From Lepus europaeus (Eukaryota > Chordata > Mammalia > Lagomorpha > Leporidae): a stretch of DNA of 64,000 nt. A program made the position numbers and the translations under genes. A model generated the notes under the pieces. It ran no database searches and was not told where the DNA came from. It was given only the letters and a program-made list of their open reading frames with translations. Within the stretch, counting starts at the first letter, position 1. Each line of letters opens with the position of its first letter. Positions 22,844-35,883 of this stretch are shown piece after piece. The stretch is from the NCBI RefSeq assembly GCF_033115175.1, contig NC_084843.1:50942474-51006473 (forward strand), in the 5' to 3' direction.

Positions 22844-23869
22844 TAGTGCTGTTCACTAAACTCTCCTTCTGTCCACCACTTAGTGTCAACCTCATTCTTC
22901 CTCACCACCTCCTCAGGGGAGACTTCCAGAGCATTCCAACAAAGGTGGAGGAAGCTGTTCTTCTGGGCTCTCTGGAGACTTCTATATGCCTCTGTCTCCT
23001 TTGTAAACACATAATGACTGGGTACACCTCACTTCTGCCTCCTCCTCCACACTTTGAGATCCTTACAGTCAGGAGATGGATTTTTATCTTTGTGGAGTTG
23101 GTGCCCAGGATATAGCACACTCAATACATGTGTTATAAATTTTCCTTGGCAGACTTAGTGTTAGAATGAAAAATTACTTCTCAGCTACACAAGATAGCAA
23201 TGCATGCCTGTCAAAAACAAGGCATTCCTAGTAATGTATCTGGACAGTTATTCCTGATGGGCAACGTAGAAGGGAATCAACTGATATTATTAGGAACTGT
23301 CATGCTGGATTAAAATACAGAGAGCTGCTATAACGAAACGGCTTCTCCAGCTTACAACATATACATTCATTCATCCAACAAACTTTAAAATGTGCATTAA
23401 AAATCAAGGTGCTTGAGCTAGTTTGTAGACTCCTAAAGATTAACAAGAGCTGAGAGTCCAATGCAGGTGCATGTGAACTGTGACAGTAGCGAGGGAGGTC
23501 ACGAGCTCCAGTCAGATCGCCAAGGCTAATGATCCACAACACTGATTGTATCATTGTGGCCTGCCCTAGCTACTCGGGATCCTTAGCTGGAGAGTGGAAA
23601 TATAGTAACTCGGACCTCATCAGGCTGTTCTAATGATTAAATTACTTACTTCTTATAAACCATTTATAACAATGCCTGCCTAGGACATGGCAAACAAAAA
23701 ATATCAATTCTTCTCCTGCTGCTATATGATAGTGGTAGTAAATATGCAAACATGTCCTGCTTCATGGGGAGAGAGAGGGACAGTGATAGGTTTTTTTTTA
23801 CGTTTTCACTTACTTAATATATAAAATATTAATTGACTAGTTAGTCACATTAGAAAACAAAAGTTAGGC
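22844..23869. other. Intergenic sequence, no gene
   Basis: Unique-looking. The open frame at 22846-23115 has no recognisable domain and lacks splice context. Confidence 0.4.
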
Positions 23870-24187
23870 CGGCGCCGTGGCTTAACAGGCTAATCCTCCG
23901 CCTTGCGGCGCCGGCACACCGGGTTCTAGTCCCGGTCGGGGCACCGATCCTGTCCCGGTTGCCCCTCTTCCAGGCCAGCTCTCTGCTGTGGCCAGGGAGT
24001 GCAGTGGAGGATGGCCCAAGTGCTTGGGCTCTGCGCCCCATGGGAGACCAGGATAAGCACCTGGCTCCTGCCATCGGAACAGCGTGGTGCGCCGGCCGCA
24101 GCGCGCTACCGCGGCGGCCATTGGAGGGTGAACCAACGGCAAAAGGAAGACCTTTCTCTCTGTCTCTCTCTCACTGTCCACTCTGCC

Positions 24188-24219
<32 letters not shown>
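23870..24219 (+). mobile_element. CSINE, young subtype, + orientation
   Basis: Head GGCCGGCGCCGTGG, ~30-nt pure A tail, short flanking repeat AAAGTTAG. Confidence 0.95.
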
Positions 24220-24223
<4 letters not shown>

Positions 24224-24227
24224 AGAG

Positions 24228-24545
24228 GAGGCTATCTGGCATAGTGGTAAAGCCACAGTTTACAGTGCCTGCATCCCGTCCTGGGGAGCCTGGCTTCGAG
24301 TCTGGCCCTGCTCCTGATTCCAGCTTCCTGATAATGCGCACCCTGAGAGGCAGCAGATGACGGCTCAAGTACTCAGGTCCCTGTTTTCCACAGGGGAGAC
24401 CCAGCTTGAGGCTCCCAGTCCTGGCACCTGACTTCAGTCTGGCCCACCTCAAGCTGCCACCGGCATTTGAGGGAGTGAGCCCATAGACAGGAGAGCTCTC
24501 TCTTATCACTGTGTCTCTCTGCCTTCAAATAAATAAAATCAAAAC
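24228..24545 (+). mobile_element. CSINE, old, + orientation
   Basis: Diverged head GAGGCTATCTGGCATAGTGG and CTTCAAATAAATAAAATC tail, immediately after the young copy. Confidence 0.82.
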
Positions 24546-24705
24546 AGAAAACAAAGCTTAAATGAAAATCACGCGGTTCTCAAATCACATCCTAGTGCAT
24601 TTTTCCTTAATAGTTTACTTATATAGAGACTGTACTATACATACTATTTGGTATAACATTTTCCCTCTGTTATTTTACTAAACATGTATTTACTTCATAA
24701 CTCTT

Positions 24706-25082
24706 TAAGATTTCTTTCTTTATTTGAGAGAGTTACAGAGAGAGGGAGAGACAGACAGTCAGACACACACACACAGGGTGGGGAGAGAAAGAGAGAGAGA
24801 GAGAGAGATTGAGAGAGAGAGAGAGCGATCTTCCATCCACTGGTTTACTCCCAAGATGGCTGCAATCGCCAGGGCTGGGCCAGACTGAAACCAGGAGCCA
24901 GGAGTTTCATCTGGGTCTCCCACCTGGATGGCAGGAGCCCAAGTACCTGGGCCATCTTTCACTGCTTTTCCCAGGCCACCAGCAGGAAGCTGGATCAAGA
25001 TTTAAAAAGTCAGGACCAGTGCCAATGTGGGATGCTGGCACTGCAGACGGTGGCCCGACCTGCTAAGTCACAGTGCCAGCCC
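24706..25082 (-). mobile_element. CSINE, - orientation
   Basis: Enlarged purine runs at 24724-24830. Near-exact flanking repeat TACTTCATAACTCT and TACATCATAACTCT. Confidence 0.9.
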
Positions 25083-25407
25083 CTACATCATAACTCTTGA
25101 TAACTCCATGTACTCATTATATAATTGTACATTATTGTGTTTGGTCAGCTGACAATCAGAGTTATTTTCCTTTTTTATAATATTAGAAACACTATGTCTC
25201 TCAATTGTCTTATAATTTCTTTCTGATATGTTTCTAGAAGGTAACAAACACATACATAGCAATGGTTAAACTCATGTCTATTTCTTCAATAGATAAAACA
25301 ACTGCATATTTCAAATCCAAAATAATATAAACATCACAATTAAGCTATCATGCCAAGACCCCATTTTCATCTCTTCTCATCATAGAAAATAATTTTCATT
25401 GTATTCT

Positions 25408-25670
25408 TTTTTTAAAAAATATTTTATTTATTTGAGCAGTAGAGTTACAGACAGCGAGAGGGAGACTGGTTCCACTGGTTCACCCCGGAAATGGCCGCAA
25501 TGGAGCTGGGCTGATCCGAAGCCAGGGGCCAGGAGCTTCTTCCACGTCTCCCACACCAGTGCAGGGGCCCAAGCACTTGGGCCATCTCCCACTGCTTTCC
25601 CAGGCCAAAGCAGAGAGGTGGATTGGAAGAGGAGCAGCCAGAACTAGAATTGGTGCCCATATGGGATGTA
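25408..25670 (-). mobile_element. CSINE, - orientation, 5' truncated
   Basis: Ends at CCCATATGGGATG without the head. Confidence 0.88.
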
Positions 25671-27025
25671 ACTTTTTAGTGTTATTACTCAAAGACTAGC
25701 AGATTCTCTACATATATTCTTATTTTCCCATTTTTTACATGAAACCTAGCATAGCATATTCATAGTTCTTTATTTTCAGATTACAAGTTATCCAAGATTA
25801 TACCTCTTCGTGTATTAAAAAAAACAATCTCTTCCTTTTCCTCTTTCCCCCTCAAACCTTTTTTCAGCAGTAGCCTAGGATTACACTTTGAGGAGATACA
25901 GTTTATCAAACATGTTTCTTACAGATGTTGGCTCCCTGCTTCAATTCCAGAATAGGTTTTAATGGATTTGACCCTGCTTTCTTGAATGCACTGTGGCCCT
26001 CATCTACTAAAGGCAAGGACAAGAGGAGTAGGTAATCCATGGTAGATGGTGAGTGTCTTTCCCAAGGCTAATTTCTTGACTTCTGGGCTCTCCTTCAAAA
26101 TAGCAGCACATAGACTATGAGAAACACACATAACCACGTGTTTTTTATTGACACTGAGTCTGACCAGAGTGGGGAAAACACAGGTGTGTTCCAGAAAGTT
26201 CTCCCAAGCACTGGATCAAGTTAATCCTGTGTATACACAAACCGTTTTCTTCAAGACTGTGACTTCATTCTTTGTTTGCAGAACAGAACCCTCCTCCCTA
26301 AACTTTTCTTCCTCCAAGAAGTGCTGAATAGTCCAAGGTCCCTGACTGCATATAGGTTTCCTCAGTGTGACGTTGTTGCCTTAAGATGATCCCATTACCA
26401 GGTTAACAAAAACCAGATAACGGACAATAAAATTTTAACTAACAGCTCTATTTCCTCTCCTTGTTTCACACTCACTCCACAAACATATTCTCATGTTCTG
26501 TCTGACCTTCAGTTTTTTGAAATTACTGAATTTATTGCTTCCATTTGTGCCAGCTGAACTTGAGTCTTTTTTCCTCTTAGCCAGACCAGTAGTAGACAGA
26601 GCAGGTAGGCATTTCAGAAAGAATGCAATTTGATGCGCTTGAAGGATAGAAAGTTTGAGCCTATAGGAGCAGGAAGTAAAGCAAAGGGGATATAAAGAGA
26701 TCTTATGAATCAGATTATGAAGAAAATGGAATTGTACATCTGACAGTTTAGGCTTTAATACTGTGATGGTAGAAAGTTATTGAGTAAATTTAAGGAAAGT
26801 AATGGCAAGACCATGGAGGGAGCTAACTGAGGAGTTACTAGAGAAAGGACTACGATTAAAGTGGTACTGAAGAACTGATGATAGCCAAACAAAGGGATTA
26901 ACAGTGAGGATAGAAAGGAATAGGTAGAATGGACGGGTTGAATCAGATGTCTCCTGGGGAGGAAGAACGGTCAGGCAAGATCAACACTGAGATTCCCAGG
27001 ACAGGTAAAAATGGTTAATGATTTG
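25671..27025. other. Intergenic sequence, no gene
   Basis: Unique-looking. A TTTTTTATTGACACTGAGTC segment near 26143 may be a repeat edge but was not resolved. No coding signal. Confidence 0.4.
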
Positions 27026-27347
27026 AGGCTAGGGTTGGTGCACAACAGGTTAAGCTGCGGCTTGTGATGCCAGCATCCAAAATGGGTGCCGGTTTGAGTC
27101 CTGGCTGCTCCACTTTCAATGCAGCTCTCTGCTAATGCACCTGGGAAGGCAGTAGAAGCAAGTGCTTGGGCCCTTGCACCCATGTGAGAGACCTGGATGG
27201 AGCTCCTGGCTACTGGTTTTGGTTTGACCAAGTCCTGGTTGTTATGGCCATTTGGGGAGTGAACCAGTGCATAAAAGATTTTTTTCTATCTCTCTGTCTC
27301 TTCCTCTTTCTCGCTGTAACTCTGCCTTTCAAATAAAGAGAACATCT
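27026..27347 (+). mobile_element. CSINE, + orientation
   Basis: Diverged head; CTTTCAAATAAAGAG tail. AAAAATGGTTA precedes (27007) and follows (27349). Confidence 0.85.
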
Positions 27348-27365
27348 TAAAAATGGTTAGTAGTG

Positions 27366-27645
27366 TGTTGTACTATGTGAATTAACAGCATAACTAGTAC
27401 TCAAATAGTACTTTATACTTTGTGTTTCTGTGTGGGTGCAAACTGTTGAAATCTTTACTTAGTATATACTAAATTTATCTTATTCTGTGTATAAAGATAA
27501 TTGAAAATGAATCTTGATGTGAATGAGATGGGAGATGGGATGGTTGTGGGTGGGTGGGAGGTTATGATGGGAAAAGCCACTATAATTCAAAAGTTGTACT
27601 TTATTTAAATTAATAAATTTAAATTTACTAAATAAAAATTTTAAA
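27366..27645 (+). mobile_element. L1 3' end, + orientation, short
   Basis: ATAACTAGTACT, TTTGTGTTTCTGTGTGGG, AAAATGAATCTTGATGTGAA, a G-rich block and an A-rich tail mirror the minus-strand copy at 21.7 kb. ATGGTTA repeats flank it. Confidence 0.82.
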
Positions 27646-27659
27646 AAATGGTTAATAAA

Positions 27660-28828
27660 GATGAAGAGACTATATTTTGTGGAATGGGAGGAATATTTGA
27701 TGTTGAGATGCTAGTGGCAATGACAGGTAGAGATGTCCAGTAGGGAGTAAGCCTGGAATTCAGAGAGTGGTAAGGATTGGAAATATGCATTTAGATATAC
27801 TGCATTAGGCATTATGCATACATAAAACATACTATGTAGGTGGTAGCTATGGCCATAGGGCTCAAAGGGACCACACAAGGAAACAGAACAGAGTGAGAAG
27901 AGTGCCCAGAGCAGAGTCCTGGGAACTGTTGTAGAGAGAAAAGATAGCTGCCTGCAAAGGAGACATGAAACAAAAATAAATAGGAAGAAGAAAATGAGGA
28001 AAGAGGCCTGCACTGGGAAGGATGCATCTTTTAAAAGAGCTTCAAGGAAAAAGTTTTGTCAACGAAATTGAATGTTTTGTGGAGATCACTTAACTACTTA
28101 TGTATGAACTATTAAGCAATTTTCCTCTCTATGGAAAGCCTGATTAAAAAAAAAAAAAAAAGTTTCTCCAAACTCCCTTCATAGCCTTACCTTCTATCTT
28201 CAATCTTTGTTAAATAGCCAGTATGTTTGTTGGTGGTACATGAACACTGTCCTTGTGCCATTCCAGCCCAATATATCGTGAGTCCAGGTTATTTCAGTAT
28301 AAAATGACTGACTGGATGCTTACCACGTGCCAGCCCCATCCTGGTTCCTATGGATACGGAGATAAACAATTTCTGTCTCCAGGACCACAGAGTTTGCGTT
28401 CTTGACATCTCAGATTAAACAACCAGCAGTCATGAGGAGACTGGGGAGAAGTGCTCCACAGAAGGGAACACTAAAGAGCTGTGCAGGTAGAGAGCAGAGC
28501 GAACAGAGGGAACAGGCTGCTCTTAGGAGCTGCTTCCCTCGGATACTCCTGGGCTGGATTACACAGTCTATGAAGAACTTCCTCTGAAAGCATTCATCCT
28601 GCCAGTCAGGCAGGGAGAAGTAATCAATCTCAGTTTTCTGATGCCTGGTACTCTCTTCTCTATGGCTCATCACCACTCCCCAACATCCAATCGGAGTGCA
28701 CTCTGTCCTTCCCAAGCATGTGAACCAGCAGAATAGGCTCAGAGACTCAGACGCACAGATACCCAACTACAAAGCGTAAGTCAGCACGAATTTCCTCCCT
28801 CAGTAGCTGCATGAGAACAAAGAATTTG
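27660..28828. other. Intergenic sequence, no gene
   Basis: Part of 28300-28400 (GGATGCTTACCACGTGCCAG) resembles an old LINE/MIR terminus. Open frames on both strands overlap and look like chance. Confidence 0.4.
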
Positions 28829-29150
28829 GGGCTGGCGCTGTGGTGTAGGGGGTAAAGCCGCCACCTGCAGTGCCAGAATCCCATATGGGTGCCGGTTCTA
28901 GTCCCGGCTGCTCCACTTCTGATCCCGCTCTCTGCTATGGCCTGGGAAAGCAGTAGAAGATGGCCCAAGTCCTTGGGCCCCTGCACCCACATGGGAGACC
29001 CAGAAGAAGCCCCTGGCTCCTGGCTTTGGATCGGTGCAGCTCCAGCCATTGCGGCCAATTGGGGAGTGAACCAGCAGATAGAAGATCTCTCTCTCTCTCT
29101 CTCTCTGCCTCTCCTCTCTCTGTGTAACTCTGACCTCAAATAAATCTTAA
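28829..29150 (+). mobile_element. CSINE, + orientation
   Basis: Head GGGGCTGGCGCTGTGGTGTAGGGGG; tail AAATAAATCTTAAAAAAAAA; short flank repeat GAACAAA. Confidence 0.94.
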
Positions 29151-29187
29151 AAAAAAAGAACAAATACAATAACATATATAAATATAT

Positions 29188-29501
29188 ATATTTTTAATTT
29201 GACAGGTAGAGTTATAGACAGTGAGAGAGAGAGAGACAGAAAGGTCTTCCTTCCATTGGTTCAACCCCAAAATGGCTGCCACAGCCGGCACTGTGCCAAT
29301 CCAAAGCCAGGAGCCAGGTGCTTCTCCCTGGTCTCCCATGCAGGTGCAGGACCCAAGCACTTGGGCCATCCTCCACTGCCTTCCTGGGCCACAGCAGAGA
29401 GCTGGACTGGAAGAGGAGCAACCGGGACTAGAACCTGGTGCCTATATGGGATGCTGGCACAGCAGACAGAGGATTAACCAAGTGAGCCATGGCACCGGCC
29501 C
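29188..29501 (-). mobile_element. CSINE, - orientation
   Basis: AATTTGACAGGTAGAGTTATAG to GGCACCGGCCC, in an AT-rich site with TATATA on both sides. Confidence 0.92.
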
Positions 29502-29828
29502 TATAATTATATTTTATATATAAATATATAATTATAATATTATAGGTAGAAATTATAAGCCCAATTAGTATAAGAGATTTAAACACATTTGCTTCAACTA
29601 TTGATAAACATGAGGCTGCCAAAACTAAAACAGTGATAAAGAGAGTGAGCCACAGAACCAGTGAGCCTAAATGTAATGAACATATCAAGTTCTATATCTG
29701 AGACCACAGAATGTATAGTCTCTCCTGTCACTCGCATGGAACATTTATAAAAACTGATCATGTTCCAGGCCAATGAAACAAACATCAACAAATTTCAAAG
29801 ACTGTCTATCTTAAACAATATTTTCTCT

Positions 29829-30160
29829 GGGGCTGGCGCTGTGGTGCAGTAAGTAAAATCACTGCCTGAAATGCAGGCATCCCATATGGACACTAGTTCA
29901 AGTCCCAGCTGCTCCACTTCCAATCCAGCTTCCTGCTAACAGCCTGGGAAAAAGAGCAAAAGACAGCTAAAGTGCTTGGGCCCCTGAACCCACATGGGAG
30001 ATCCATTTGAAGCTCCTGGCTGCTGGCTTTGGCCTACCTCAACCCTGGATGTTGTAGTCATCCGGGGAGATAACCAACAGATGGAATATTCTCTCTCTCT
30101 CTCTCTCTCGTTCTCGCTCTCTGTAACTCTTTCAAAATAAATAAATGTTTTCTTTTTTTA
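29829..30160 (+). mobile_element. CSINE, + orientation
   Basis: Head GGGGCTGGCGCTGTGGTGCAG; TTCAAAATAAATAAATG tail. Confidence 0.9.
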
Positions 30161-30759
30161 AAAAAAAGAATTTTTTTGTTTTAAACTAAGTAGTTACTTA
30201 AAAATGGTAAGAATCCCTGTACGTTTGCAAATATTGAAAATATACTTCTTAATAAATCTAGGTTAAAGAAAAAATTATATTGCAAATTTTAAAATCTGTA
30301 ACACTATAGGGGCTTCTCCTTGGGGTTTTGGGATAACGGGTACTGAACTTATTCTATGTCAAATGATCATTAAAAAATAACAAAATGGACAAAATATATG
30401 CAGTAAGAGTTTTCAAAACAGTGCACATCAAGCAATTTAGGACAGTAACCCTTAAGAGATGGGTATTGAACGGAGTAAACCTTGTGATTTTGCCAGTTTA
30501 CCACCTTGAGCGAGTTTCCAGCATATGGTACAGCAAGGGGACCTTCACAGAGCCTGATAGACTCCCTGGGTTGGAAGGGCAAGGCTGAGAATACAGGGAA
30601 CAAAGGAAGAAGGCTAGCATGCACAGGAAAGAGCCCCGGAGAGGAGAGACACACACAGAGGACCCTAACAATGTGAAGAGGGTCTCCTTTGAGGATGCAG
30701 GTGATTGCTGGTTAGCACAGGCATGGGAAGAAACAAGTGGAGGGCAGGAAAAGAGGCAC
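30161..30759. other. Intergenic sequence, no gene
   Basis: AT-rich then mixed. Open frames at 30370-30654 on both strands carry no domain. Confidence 0.4.
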
Positions 30760-31203
30760 TGTGATGGTTCATTATATGCATCAACCTGGACTGAGCCACG
30801 GGGTACCCAGATACTTGGTGAATTCTGGGTGTATCTGAGCATTTTCGAATGAGATGAATATTTCAGTCTGTAGACAGGGTAAAGTAGATTGCCATCTGTA
30901 AATGGGCCTCTTCCAATCCATTGGAAGCTTGACTAGAACACAAAGGTTGAGTAAGAGGAAACACCTCTTGCCTGGCTGCTTGTGCTGAGACATCAGTATA
31001 CTCCTGCCTTTGAAATTGAACTGAAACTTCTGCTGGCTTTCCGGCTGAAATTTACATCATTGTTATTCAAGGGTCTCTATTGCTCATGGGCTGCAACTCT
31101 GGGGAGGTTTCAGCCTTCTTCATAAGCATGTGAACCAATTTATGATAAACATCGCACACACACACACAGAGTTCTGTTTCTCTGGAAAGCCCTGACTAAT
31201 ATA
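30760..31203 (+). mobile_element. Solo LTR, MLT2 (ERVL) type, + orientation
   Basis: Starts TGTGATGGTTCATTATATGC and ends TTTCTCTGGAAAGCCCTGAC followed by TAATA, the characteristic start and end of MLT2 LTRs; GGGTACCCAGATACTTGG and CTGGGTGTATCTGAG lie between them. A short CA repeat sits near 31154. Confidence 0.75.
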
Positions 31204-31648
31204 ATCACAAAAAAGGATTGAAAAATGGATTAAAGCTAGTGCATGCTGTCCACCCTGGGCCAGCAATAGTACCTGCTTCCACCTGTCACACTAGAAAATC
31301 TCATAATTTCTGGGACGATGACCCGAATACCCAGAAGTTTCTTGCCTTAGTAGTGGGGAAATAATTAGCTCTAAACACAGCTCTGGTCCTATCTTACAAA
31401 ACACAAAAGCAGGACCAGAAAAGATCAAATTATTTCCAAGGGATTTATCTGCATGTCAGAACAAACTTCAGAAATATTTATAGAAATACAAAAGGATAGG
31501 TTGTCAGCAAAACAAAAAATAATGTCTGATAGAGTAAAAGCTTGCTAGGCACAAAAAGAGCAGGAAAATATAATCAATAATGATGAAAAATCAGCTGAAA
31601 ATGAAGTAAAATTGATGCAGATGTTAAAATTAGCAATGACATTTAAAG

Positions 31649-31679
<31 letters not shown>

Positions 31680-31732
31680 ATATTCTGTATGTTCAGAAAG
31701 TTAAAACCCTATGTATCAAAACTGATATTCAA
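31204..31732. other. Intergenic sequence with (T)n at 31649-31676
   Basis: AT-rich; a 28-nt T run may mark the tail of an unresolved retroelement. No gene. Confidence 0.4.
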
Positions 31733-32060
31733 TGGGCTGGTGTTGTGGCACAGAGAGTTAAGCCGCTGCTGTGACACCGGCATCCCACATGAGTGCCTAT
31801 TGGAGTCCTGGCTGCTCCACTTGTGATCCAGCTTTCTGCCAATGTGCTGGAGAAGGCAGGGGAAGATGGCCTAAGTCTTTGGACCCCTGCCACCCACGTG
31901 GGAGAAATGGATGGAGTTCAAGTTTCCTGGCTTTGGCCTGGCCCAGCCCTGGCAATTTTGGCCATTTGGGCAGTGAACCACCAGACAGAAGAGTTCTCTC
32001 CCTCTCTAATCCTCCCCCCTCCCCGTAACTCTGCCTTTCAAACAAATAAATCTTTTCAAA
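31733..32060 (+). mobile_element. CSINE, + orientation
   Basis: Head GGGCTGGTGTTGTGGCAC; TTTCAAACAAATAAATC tail. Confidence 0.88.
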
Positions 32061-32239
32061 AATATTATAAGGATGTTTTAGATATTAATATTTACATTAG
32101 AAAAGATGTTAATAATTGAATCGGGGGAGAGATAATACAAATAAGAGCAGAAATTAATGAAACATAAAGATATAATAGAGAATGTTAAATACAAATATTA
32201 TTTCTTCTAAGACAAAATTTAATATATATACCTCTGTCA

Positions 32240-32548
32240 TATCCTCTGCCTAGTGGCGCCGGCACCCCGGGTTCTAGTCCCGGTCGGAGCGCCGGATTCT
32301 GTCCCGGTTGCCCCTCTTCCAGGCCAGCTCTCTGCTATGGCCCAGGAGTGCAGTGGAGGATGGCCCAAGTGCTTGGGCCCTGTACCCCATGGGAGACCAG
32401 GAGAAGCACCTGGCTCCTGGCTTCAGATCAGCACGGTGCGCCGGCCGTGGCGGCCATTGGAGGGTGAACCAACAGCAAAGGAAGACCTTTCTCTCTCTCT
32501 CTCTCTCTCTCTCACTGTCCATTCTGCCTGTAAAAAAAAAAAAAAAAG
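32240..32548 (+). mobile_element. CSINE, young subtype, + orientation, 5' truncated
   Basis: Begins at TATCCTCTGCCTAGTGGCGCC, lacking the first ~30 bp; oligo-A tail. Confidence 0.92.
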
Positions 32549-33181
32549 ATTGTACCAGGAAAAAGAGAAAGCTACAAATAAATAGTATCATGAACTAAAA
32601 CAATGTATAGGCCTACTGGAGACATAAAAGATAGTCACCCATATGCGAACAATATGGGTAATCAGGCCTACTGGACAAACTTCTTGAAAAACGTAACTTA
32701 ATAACCAAATGTTGACACAAGATCCACTTCCAAGTTCATTCACTAGCAAAACTAGTGAATTCATTGGCAAGAGAAAACTTCAGTTCCTTACTCAACCTCT
32801 CTACACGGGGCCCAAGTGTCCTTGTGGCATGGCACCTGGTTGGGGCAGGAAGTGGGGGCATAATTAATATCCATCTCATGAATAAGACTATCAAGGAATT
32901 TGTGGACATGTTTTTAAAAGGGGAAATGTAATGGAAAGTTACCAATTAGATAAAATAGGCAAACTGAATCATGTCTCTCTCCAGATAGAATAAAATGTGC
33001 AATCTGGAGCATCACTATTAAGTATGCTTGCCCAAACTGTATAACTTGAATGTAATCAAGCACCAAGACCTGTATATAATTAGAAGATACTGCACTGAAT
33101 ACACTGTTCAGGGATATTGAAAAATGCTACATGACACGGGGGAACTGTCATGACAATTGTCTTAAAAATAATATGATGACA
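32549..33181. other. Intergenic sequence, no gene
   Basis: AT-rich unique sequence without coding or RNA signal. Confidence 0.4.
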
Positions 33182-33545
33182 GGCCAGCGCTGTGGCTCAA
33201 TAGGCTGATCCTCCGCCTGAGGCGCCAGCACACCGGGTTCTAGTCCCCTTCGGGGTGCTGCATTCTGTCCCTGTTGCTCTTCCAGTCCAGCTCTCTGCTG
33301 TGGCCCAGGAGTGCAGTGGAGGATGGCCCAAGTGCTTGGGCCCTGCACCCCATGGGAGACCAGGAGAAGCACCTGGCTCCTGGCTTTGGATCAGCGCGAT
33401 GGGCTGGCCACAGCGCGCCGGCTGCAGCGGCCACTGGGGGATGAACCAACGATAAAAAAGGAAGACCTTTCTCTCTGTCTCTGTCTCTCTCACTGTCCAC
33501 TCTGCCTGTCAAAAAAATAAAATAAAATAAAAAATAAAAAAAAAT
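33182..33545 (+). mobile_element. CSINE, + orientation
   Basis: Head GGCCAGCGCTGTGG; tail of AAATA units; approximate flank ATAATATGATGACA and AATAATGACAAG. Confidence 0.93.
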
Positions 33546-33767
33546 AATGACAAGTATTGTTAAAATAGACTGAAGCAACACAATAAATAGAACGCTTGAT
33601 TATATCTTGGATTTTGTTTTTTAAGAAAATTGAGAAAAGCATTTTTTGGGAAATGATGGGTAGATGGATGTGGAAGTGCACAGTGGATTAGAGAGTATTG
33701 CAGAATGTGTTCCTTTCCTTAGTTGTGATGTTATTTTGATTAAGTGGGGAAATGTTATTAAATGCAT

Positions 33768-34084
33768 GGCTGACGCCGTGGCTCACTAGGCTAATCCTCC
33801 ACCTGTGGCGCCGGCACCCCGGGTTCTAGTCCCAGTGGGGCGCTGGATTCTGTCCCGGTTGCTCCTCTTCCAGTCCAGCTCTCTGCTATGGCCCAGGAAG
33901 GCAGTGGAGGATGGCCCAAGTGCTTGGGCCCTGCACCTGCATGGGAGACCAGGAGGAAGCACCTGGCTCCTGACTTCGGATTGGCATAGCACGCCATTTG
34001 GGGGGTGAACCAATGGAAGGAAGACCTTTCTCTCTGTCTCTCTCTCTGTCTAACTCTGCCTGTCAAAAAGAAAAAAAAAAAAAA
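33768..34084 (+). mobile_element. CSINE, + orientation
   Basis: Head GGCTGACGCCGTGGCTCAC; a short deletion near 33990 removes part of the GCGGCC block. Confidence 0.92.
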
Positions 34085-34151
34085 CACAGAAATGTATGGT
34101 AAAGCAATTGGGGATAGTCAGCATATCCGCAATTTACTGTAAAATGGCTCA

Positions 34152-34258
34152 GACGGGAGGGGGACAGCAGGAAGGCAGAAGGAGGAGGGACAAGTAGGAG
34201 GAGGACAAGGGAGGAAAAATAAGAAAGGAAGGGAGGTGAGAGGAGGGAGGAAAAAGTC
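34152..34258 (+). repeat. Purine-rich tract
   Basis: About 107 bases are almost wholly A and G (GGAGG, GAAGG and GGAAA units) with only a handful of pyrimidines. The tract is imperfect, not a simple array. Confidence 0.8.
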
Positions 34259-35134
34259 AAGTCCGGTAAAATAGTTGGTGACTCTCAGTGAAAGATATGG
34301 GTTTTATTGTCATCATTTTTGCTTTTTTGTAGGTTTAAAAATTTTAAATAAAATTTTAGGGGAATTTTAAAGACTGTATACTAATGAAAATCATTCAGAT
34401 AAGACAAAACTAAACATGTAAGCCAAGGAAAGATGGCTCAGGAAGGCAGCAGTGGTCTGGGATGGGGGTATAGTGTAGAGCAGCACATACATGCAGATTA
34501 GGTTAAGGTCCCAGTTTGGATTTGAGGCTATGGCTGCATGATGTGGTTTATATTGTTATCATAAATTAACAGTTATATTTAAAAAAAAAAGCCCGTTAAT
34601 GCACCAATGATAAGAGTGTGCCATGAGTTAAGATTACATTGTTCCACTTCATTGTTCTTTAGCACAAATCCCACCTGTCTATTCCCACAAAAACATTGAA
34701 ATAAGCAATCATGTATTTTGAGCAGAAAATTCTAGTAATTGAAGAAAGCTAGACCTAGAGTTATTTGAGAATAAACTTTGAATCTTTCCATCCATTCCAT
34801 CTGAAGTTAATAATTGTGGTGTTCCAAGAATAATGAACAACTATTTTAAATACTCTACTATTAACCAATGATTCAACCTTCTTTAATCACATTCTTATTT
34901 AAAGAAAATAATGGAATGCTACTGTTCTTTAGGGAGACATTAGTGAAAATGGAATTATCATTAAAGTACACAGAAGATAAAGGTTAAATATGTGATACTT
35001 ATTTATGAAAACTGGCATTAATTATGTTTAAAATGGTTTATTATCTTAATAGAGTGCAATGTATTTATTTTATTGTTCATAAGTGGAGCATTATATGATG
35101 GTAGAGAAGTTGGAGACAGAAAACCCTGGACTCA
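34259..35134. other. Intergenic sequence, no gene
   Basis: AT-rich unique sequence of ~0.9 kb without SINEs. Confidence 0.4.
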
Positions 35135-35145
35135 AAGAACTCCTC

Positions 35146-35466
35146 TTTTTTTTTTTTTTTTTTTGGACAGGTAGAGATATAGACAGTGAGAGAGACAGAA
35201 AGAAAGGTCTGCCTTCCATTGGTTCACCCCCCAAATGGCCACTATGGCTGGTGCTGTGCCTATCCAAAGCCAAGAGCCAGGTGCCTCTTCCTGGTCTTCC
35301 ATGCGGATGCAGGAGCCCAAGCACTTGGGCCATCCTCCACTGCCCTCCCGGGCCATAGCAGAGAGCTGGACCAGAAAAGGAGCAACTGGGACCAGAACCC
35401 GGCGCCCATATGGGATGCCAGTGCGGCAGGCAGAGGATCAACCAAGTGAGCCACGGCGCTGGCCCC
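35146..35466 (-). mobile_element. CSINE, - orientation
   Basis: Exact 11-bp duplication AAGAACTCCTC at 35135-35145 and 35467-35477. Confidence 0.95.
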
Positions 35467-35883
35467 AAGAACTCCTCCTTACTATTTGTCTGGCAGTGGG
35501 AAAAGAATTTAACCTCTTTAGGTATCAGTTCCCTTGAATCTGCAGCTGACCCTGCATCATCAGGATTGTCACATCCTTAAAGAGCCAACTTAAAGTACTC
35601 AGTATAGAATATGGCACAATTCCAAATGTTGTAAAGGTAGCTATTATTACTATATTGAAGCATTTAAACTGACTTTACACAGCACACACACACGGATACA
35701 TTTTCTACTTTCCACCACAATTGCAATGGTTATTATCAGGAACTTAAGCAACAAAACAAAATAAATACACATAACTCTGAAAATGAGAGAAACGTAAACT
35801 CTTAATCTCCTTAACACTTTTCATTTTTCATTAAATGGTCTCTAAGTTTCCACTGGCTCTAACGTGTTACTATATAAATTTCT

